The translations under genes and the position numbers were made by a program. A stretch of DNA of 64,000 nt from Sipunculus nudus (lineage: Eukaryota; Annelida; Sipuncula; Golfingiida; Sipunculidae), in the NCBI GenBank assembly GCA_026874595.1, contig CM049317.1:35680901-35744900 (forward strand). The letters are read 5' to 3'. Below the pieces are notes generated by a model. That model was not told where the DNA came from. It saw only the letters and a program-made list of their open reading frames with translations, and searched no databases. Shown here piece after piece: positions 58,601 through 64,000 of the stretch (its first letter is position 1; the number at the start of each line of letters is the position of its first letter).

Positions 58601-59559
58601 TGTACCAGTTAAACGAGGCGTATATGTGTCGGATGCAGCCACGGGGAAGGAGTCTGCAGTTCCATGGATGACACCAGCTGCAGTCTGTATTGAATTTATT
58701 TCAATAACATAGGTGGCCTAAGAAATCTCATCGTTAAAAAGGGAACCAAATGCCGATATATGGGTAGATGTTCAAGCAACATTTAAATACAGTCTTGTTT
58801 ACTTTAAATTTACCTATACGTATATCTCCATATTTAAGTCAATATAACTTGTTTCATGGATCAAGCGGTAGTCAGTCGCCTCTGCCAGAAGGGTATGCAT
58901 TCATCCCCGTTCGTGTTTGTTTGCTCACGTATTTTTAATGTGAATCTTATTAAATGTTCACTGCATTTTGGGAATAGGCCAATGAAGAATCGGTTAGATT
59001 TTTGTGTGGATCCGGCACATAACTAGGACTGAGGAATGATATCAAGGATATGCTAAAATGTAAAATCATTTTTGCACCAATAAACCTAGGAATATGGGCT
59101 GAATAAGAGAATGCAAACTCGGTTTTGGGAGCATCCCACGATTGGAACCCCTACATGGCGGAGGCTTGCATTCCTAAGACTGCAGATTTCTAGTTAAAAA
59201 ATATGCAGTCAGAGAGGAGTTAGAGAGAGTAAAATTACCATTTTAACAAATAACTCGTTTTCCTTTCCTCGTTTACATGTAAACAGATATATGATAAAAT
59301 GTGTTTTCATCATTTAAAAGAAGGGGAATTTTATAACTACTTTCGCACACACTATGCACTATGCGTCTTCCAGAAATTTAACAAATGAAATCTTTCACCG
59401 GAGGTCCTCCTTTCCTTTCATACTCAAACAGCTCACCTGTTGTCTCACATAGGGCACCATGAACAGATGCATTACATAGTACTGCTCGCTCTTTTCCTTT
59501 CTCAACAGTCAAACATGTTCCCCCTTTCTTGAGACTGTTCACCGGTTCTGGTCTTCTGT
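55275..59559 (-). CDS. C-type-lectin-like membrane receptor, six exons (5' end missing)
   Basis: Minus-strand exons: 59559-59437, 58684-58463, 58011-57847, 57555-57472, 56216-56069 and 55668-55275, all joined in compatible phases (377 residues). Exon a is the tail of one C-type-lectin-like domain (GGTCLTVEKG...VLCNASVHGALCET). Exons b and c form a whole one (FNWYNARAECRHLGGHLA, YWIGW, EWTVTDCSTKLTAVCG). Exon d is a short spacer with an N-glycosylation site (NIT). Exon e holds the membrane helix (WLGVVVSCAIVAVISTLCCA) and a basic stop-transfer. Exon f is a cytoplasmic tail with LYSEV and a C-terminal NPVYV. The sugar-binding EPN/QPD and WND motifs of classical lectins are absent, so calcium-dependent sugar binding is doubtful. 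A signal peptide and first half-domain must lie further right but were not found. Confidence 0.75.
56069..56216 (-). CDS. Exon e: transmembrane segment
   Basis: Acceptor ATTCTCAG, donor GTACGT. The helix of about 22 residues has a Cys-rich inner end (CCACVTCR), a possible palmitoylation cluster, then RAHKILNLRKHN. Confidence 0.75.
56299..56470. mobile_element. 172-bp Tigger-like MITE
   Basis: TA-flanked CAGTGGATCCTCTCCTTACG at the left and the inverted CGTAAATCGGAGATTCTGCTG at the right. It lies in the intron between exons d and e of the receptor gene. Confidence 0.65.
57472..57555 (-). CDS. Exon d: extracellular spacer
   Basis: Acceptor TTTTAAG, donor GTAAGT; 27 codons, Gly/Pro/Thr-rich (ATAGGPITFFGGPNITKN), one Cys. 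Confidence 0.65.
57847..58011 (-). CDS. Exon c: second half of the lectin-like domain
   Basis: Acceptor TTTTTCCAG, donor GTAAGA. 54 codons ending the fold with EWTVTDCSTKLTAVCGRL; N-glycosylation sites NCT and NNT. WND of classical lectins is replaced by WTV. Confidence 0.75.
58463..58684 (-). CDS. Exon b: first half of the lectin-like domain
   Basis: Acceptor AATACAG, donor G|GTACCT. 73 codons: CSWCHPWNCRLLPRGC, then FNWYNARAECRHLGGHLA and YWIGWTSAEWFF. The donor is weak, but its phase gives a continuous VKPDGEKKLPNG; the alternative AAG|GC donor is out of phase. Confidence 0.75.
59437..59559 (-). CDS. Exon a: end of an upstream lectin-like domain
   Basis: Acceptor TTTTCACAG, donor ACAG|GTGAGC. 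40 codons with the terminal Cys pattern of a C-type-lectin-like fold, implying a first domain upstream. Confidence 0.7.
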
Positions 59560-60128
59560 CTGTGAAAATCACATAAAAATGTCAGAAGAAAGTGTCAAAT
59601 AGAAGTTTTTCTCCAACGGTAATGTGGGTAAAAAATGTTAAAACTATTGATCTGAACAATTTAAAAGCTCCTGAAAAAAAATCTATTGCACCTGCAAAAA
59701 ATGCTCAAGACCTTACGATATTCTATACCGAATTAAGAAAGCAAATATTGAATTGGATTCAAAACAACTTACAATGGACGAATGAGTTATGTAGTGACGT
59801 TAAAACCTTATATGTCTGTTACTGGGAGATCTGTTGTGATAACACCAATATGGTTTTCTTTTCTTTATAATGTTTTTAATGTGGGCAAATCTATATTCTG
59901 TAAGGTGGACATTTTTCCCAAATAATGTGGGCAGTTCATCGGATTTCTGAGTTGAAGTGTATTCCTATTTAAATTTTAGAAACTTTATAAATTGTAAATT
60001 GTTATTTATTAGTAATTAGTAAAAACGTTAATTATTAAATATTTCTATTTCAACTTTTTTATGATAGCAATCAAATAGATTAACATCAGTCAGAGGTGTA
60101 TTACTGTCTTATTGCATAATCATAATAG
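59560..60128. other. Upstream of exon a; no further exon recognised
   Basis: AT-rich. The preceding exon of the receptor should end in phase 1, but no minus-strand candidate with lectin-like sequence was seen here. Confidence 0.4.
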
Positions 60129-60651
60129 TAGTGGTGGGAGTCTGTTCCTTTTTCATAATCGATCATCGGTTTAAGCAAACCGATCGATGATCGATTATTA
60201 ATCGGTTCAGAAAAATATGAAGAAATATGCAATTATCTGTGAAACTGTACTTCACTTAACCTAGCCTGCATGTCTGAGAAATTCTCCCTTAAGAATATGA
60301 GTTCTTGCCTTTTTGATTTTCCATTTAATACTAAGTTATGATATCCCAAGTATCATTTTAATTAATTATAATAATCAAGAATTAAAACACAATTTATTAA
60401 GTTCTCCGTTCTCGCATCTACTGTGTCATGCTAGTAACATACGGAAGTTATTTGGGAACACAGACTCATTATATGAAGTGCGAAATAATGTAAAAAAAAT
60501 GAATCATTGTCGTCTCTAACATAAAGGCATCATGAAAAAAAAACAAGTCATGATTATGATGTAATCGATAGTTGCCTTTGGTAATCGAGCGCTTGAAAGT
60601 GGCAGCAAACCGACTGACTTTCGATAAAACTCGATGATCGGCCCATCACTA
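60129..60651. mobile_element. hAT-like MITE, 523 bp
   Basis: TAGTGGTGGGAG at the left, complement of GGCCCATCACTA at the right; flanks CATAATAG and AATAATAG (7 of 8 match). The interior is rich in ATCGATTA/TAATCGAT palindromes, resembling the block at 54.08-54.48 kb. Confidence 0.65.
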
Positions 60652-61854
60652 AATAATAGCCTTCTTGACTCGAGGCAAGCGATACATGCATACTAATTAG
60701 ACTACTTTGATGAGCCTGTTCCGTATGGTCAGACCCCAGCCCAGACCTGCTGTTGCTGTGATGTTTCAGCAGTGAATGCACCACCCAGTAGCCATTCATA
60801 CTGGACTGATAGACATACTTTGATTTAGCTGTCATTAGACTTTTTTTTGTCAATGAAGCAAAAACCAAAATGCTATAGTTAATACCATGAGTGCATACCC
60901 TGCTAACTCATCCAATTACTTGGTACTCAAGGATAAAATGATAGGGCAAGGGTCCCATGTCTCAGTGCAATGTTTACTTTTCAGTTGCACTTAATGATCA
61001 ACACCAAACAGAGGTCATTCGCATGCATTTTGGTCATATTCACTGTTACTAACACCTAATAAAATGTCACCCCCAGACTGGTATATAATATGGTATATCA
61101 TAAGATGCATTGGGTACTTATAAGAAATATAGAAAGATTAAAATAACAGGATCAATGCTGGTAGGTTATGTCCATCGATATATGTTATAACACACATACA
61201 TATATTACCAATTATATTTTTTTACTTATTAGCCTTATGTTTATAAAGGAAGAATGTACGTGCATCACGTTAAATACTCTTAAGACTGGAGCAACTGAAG
61301 AAATATTTCCTCAAAGTAGGCTGCAGTACTGAATTTTGCCTCAAGGTGGCCACATTTACAGTAACAGATACAAATGTATTACGTTTATTCCAGGACGCTG
61401 CGAGAAAATGAAAACATTCCAAAGTATTTCTTGAATAACAGTAATTTTCATTTCGTCAAATCCAATTTACCATCATCCCTAATCACTATCAACATACCTC
61501 TTGTGTTAAAACATTGCCATAATATGATGACTGCGCATGATTAAACCTCAGACATTTATGGTCAGAGATGGTTTCCATGAAAGCTCCGATGTCTTCAATC
61601 AAGTGTTTCACCATGATTCATTTTTGAGACAGAGAAACCAAATTCAAATCTGCGGATATTTTTGTCTACGGAAGTTTACAAAGTAAAGACCCAAGGAAAA
61701 AGGAAAAAAAAAAAAAAAACACACACACACACATTTGGTTGTCATAAGGGCCCCTTAAAATTGTTACCCTGTGCTTATGTAAGTAAGTACATTTTCTGTA
61801 ATAATCATCAAATATGGTGTTGCCTCTATACTATAAACCTCAGTTACAGAAACT
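60652..61854. other. Intergenic; A-run and CA repeat
   Basis: A-run 61704-61719 followed by (CA)n to 61733. A 104-codon minus-strand open frame at 60554-60868 has no recognisable domain and I leave it out. Confidence 0.4.
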
Positions 61855-63066
61855 ATAGCTTGGTTTCTTCTTTTGGGTCTTCTTCATAACCTTGGAAAGT
61901 CATCTGGTCTAAATCTTGTGTCACTTTGTCTGTATGTCTGTCTGTTTGTCAGTTGTCCTCTTCGCCTGCTTGCTGGTTTTCGATTATATAGCATTCTATA
62001 GGCCACAGTTTTGAAAGAATTCTGTTAAAACTGGTACATGTTATGTCTTAATATCTCGAAAGTGATTTTTCATTTTGCGAATATGGCCGCTAGGGGGCGC
62101 TGCCCATGACCCTCCCCAACATATCATGTTTTTGGCCATATCTCCATAACTATAATTCTCAATTACAGAAACTATGGCTTATTTTATTTCTCTTGGTTTT
62201 CCCCATAACCTGAGTAAGTCATGTGGTCTCATTCTTGTGTTACTTTGTTAGTATGTCTGTCTGTTTGTCAGTTGTCCTTAAATTCGCCTGCTTGCTGATT
62301 CATGTGTCTTACATAGAGCATTCTAGAGGCCACAGTTTGAAAGGAATCCTTTTGAAACTGGTACATGTTATGTCTAACACAAATATCTGGAAATGAATTT
62401 TTCATTTTCCGAATATGGCCGCTAGGGGGCGCTGCCCATCACCGTCCCCAACATATCATTTTTTTGGCCATATCTCCATCACTATAATTCTCAATTTAAG
62501 AAAATATTACTTATTATCTTCCTCTTGGTCTTCCCCGTAACCTGAGTATGTCATGTGGTCTCATTCTTGTGTTACTTTGTTGGTATGTCTGTCTGTTTAT
62601 CAGTTGTCCTCAAATTCGCCTGCTTGCTTTTTCTTGTGTCTTACATATACCATTCTTCAGGCCACAGTTTTGAAGGAATCCTTTTGAAACTGGTACATGT
62701 TATGTCTAATACTAACATCTCGAAAAAGATTCTTCATTTTCCGGATATTGCCGCTAGGGGGCGCTGCACATGACCTTCCCAAAAATTAAATTTTATTTTC
62801 TTCCTCTGAGTCTTATCCATAACCTGGTTAAGTCATCTGGTCTAAAGCTTGTGTCACTTTGTCAGTATGTCTGTCTGTTTGTCAGTTGTTGTCAGCTATG
62901 TCTGCTTTCATGTTCTTTTTATGTGAAATATGTCGTTCAACAGGCTTACTTTTCACCAGTCGTTCTGAAAGTCACTCAATTGTTAGAAAACCGAAAGTTT
63001 AATCTGTCTGTCCGTCTGTTTGTGATTTCAACTTCCGGCAAGCGTTCGACCTTTGGTCGTCTAGTT
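61855..63066 (+). repeat. ~325-bp tandem units, three with a CTCF-like site
   Basis: Four units begin near 61855, 62165, 62500 and 62800. Shared phrases include GTCTGTCTGTTTGTCAGTTG, GGTACATGTTATGTCT and GCCGCTAGGGGGCGCTG (62097, 62419, 62751; absent from the fourth). The block ends with a CGACC-TTT-GGTCG hairpin and TCTAG then a T-run, reminiscent of a Helitron-type 3' end. Confidence 0.8.
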
Positions 63067-64000
63067 TTTTAATGGTTATTCTAGTTTTCTCTTATTCATG
63101 TGTATACTTAACATGTCATTAATTTCTGAACTCGAATTTTTCCATATCAGTAACTGTGCACATGGTACATTTTCAATAAATACTTACTTGTTGATGAGTG
63201 TACAAAAAAATTCTGTTCATATTGATAGTTTTTCATATGATCATTAAAAAGATGTCCTCTCCAGTGAATATATAAAATCATTTTTTCAACAGGGAGAAAA
63301 GAATTATAGCCTCAATTGTCTTTTTCTGACATATATCATCAGCTGATAAACCCAATGTACCGGGCTTTTTACCGGGGATGGGAGATGTATTAACTGAGAG
63401 GAGGAATGTTGGTCATTTTTTATAAATAAATTAAGAAATATAGAATTTCAGTGGGTTACTGTATCAATAAGATGTGTACAAAAAAATTAACATCTCTTTT
63501 GTGGCGCTGTGCTCTTGGCAAGAAATTCATTAACCGGTATGTTGACCATGAAGAACTTGTCTGTGACAATGTTCAAATTTGCGAACGGGAATGGAACGTG
63601 GGGGCACTCAGGTTTTCGATGATCTTGGACTGGTTACTATTTTTGTTCGTATAAAGAATAGGTTGATGTTAGGAAGACATAAGATATTAATTAAATGTAC
63701 GCTTTATGGCAAGGAAATGGTTTCTGAAGAAAGAAACGGAACTATGCATACCTCATTAGTAACAGAAACGGTACAAATGGGGATCCAGGGGGTCTGTCCC
63801 TCTTTTTAGCCGCAAACTTTTTTACATCGTATCAGACCAATTTTGGGGCCTGGAAAACTCCCGAACCCATTCCACCCATTTTCTGGAAATTGGTACCATG
63901 TATTAGGTTTTGTCGTTAATCCTCCTGGGTTGAACCCCTTCTTTTCATAAAGCAAGAGTTATAATATGTGTTTCACATTGACTGACCACGCACGTGGGTC
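63067..64000. other. No gene seen at the right edge
   Basis: The open frame of 63451-63654 (with WRCALGKKFINRYVDHEELV) has no recognised domain or clear splice sites. It could be a transposon fragment or an exon of a gene continuing outside the window. Confidence 0.35.

Noticed and set aside
60554-60868. 104-codon minus-strand open frame, considered as the missing 5' part of the receptor
   Set aside because: No signal peptide, no lectin-like pattern; part overlaps a hAT-like MITE.
1-64000. CRISPR arrays, tRNA and rRNA genes, retroviral or LTR coding regions
   Set aside because: No regularly spaced direct repeats, no cloverleaf or rRNA core sequence, and no reverse-transcriptase frame was seen on either strand.

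Overview
This is eukaryotic nuclear DNA from an animal. I infer a mollusc, most likely a bivalve. The evidence is AT-rich sequence with very low gene density, short GT-AG exons separated by multi-kilobase introns, C-type-lectin-like and GPI-tail-like proteins, and dense, nested, mollusc-style interspersed repeats. No bacterial, CRISPR, tRNA or rRNA feature was seen. The species call rests on overall character, not on a search.

Four coding regions can be supported, plus one transposase fragment. (1) 0.77-4.28 kb, + strand: a damaged multi-exon gene for a basic, coiled-coil, DDE-transposase-like protein, interrupted by a deletion/frameshift and a second frameshift. (2) 8.5-9.13 kb, +: a frameshifted remnant resembling the N-terminus of a Merlin/ISXO2-type transposase. 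(3) 10.77-12.08 kb, +: an intact single-exon PHD-finger plus OTU cysteine-protease gene. It lies inside a 4.56 kb element (9320-13882) with about 290-bp terminal inverted repeats and a 9-10 bp target-site duplication; this is the most unusual object in the window. (4) 22.40-45.76 kb, +: a seven-exon gene assembled here from phase-compatible exons. It encodes a 212-residue secreted protein of unknown family with a signal peptide and a hydrophobic, GPI-like C-terminus. A TATA box precedes it and one intron is of GC-AG type. (5) 59.56-55.28 kb, - strand: six exons of a type-I membrane receptor with C-type-lectin-like domains, one transmembrane helix and a tyrosine-motif tail. Its 5' end was not found.

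Nearly everything else is mobile or repetitive. One family of 1.2-2.6 kb elements (copies at 5.66-7.57, 34.50-36.41, 42.73-45.35 and 52.85-54.06 kb) has T-run 5' ends, a shared subterminal inverted repeat, a 3' hairpin and an internal GTCC microsatellite. This matches the architecture of non-autonomous Helentrons (HINEs). One copy is inserted in a diverged tandem repeat whose neighbouring units preserve the empty site, so its boundaries can be read directly. Two further elements (33.07-36.85 and 48.45-50.15 kb) have unrelated sequence but the same architecture. Cut-and-paste MITEs with readable target duplications include two hAT-like (38.95 and 60.13 kb), one PIF/Harbinger-like (12.86 kb), one 8-bp-TSD element nested in the OTU element (13.58 kb), a Tigger-like pair (26.98 and 56.30 kb), and a 2.8 kb element (29.13 kb) that ends 36 bp before a splice acceptor.

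Several arrays of diverged ~325-500 bp units carry a recurring GGTGGCGCCACC-type palindrome. A tandem array near 62-63 kb and both inverted repeats of the OTU element carry sequences close to the CTCF-site consensus. The genes show no operon-like relation; the repeats have filled the introns and intergenic space between them.
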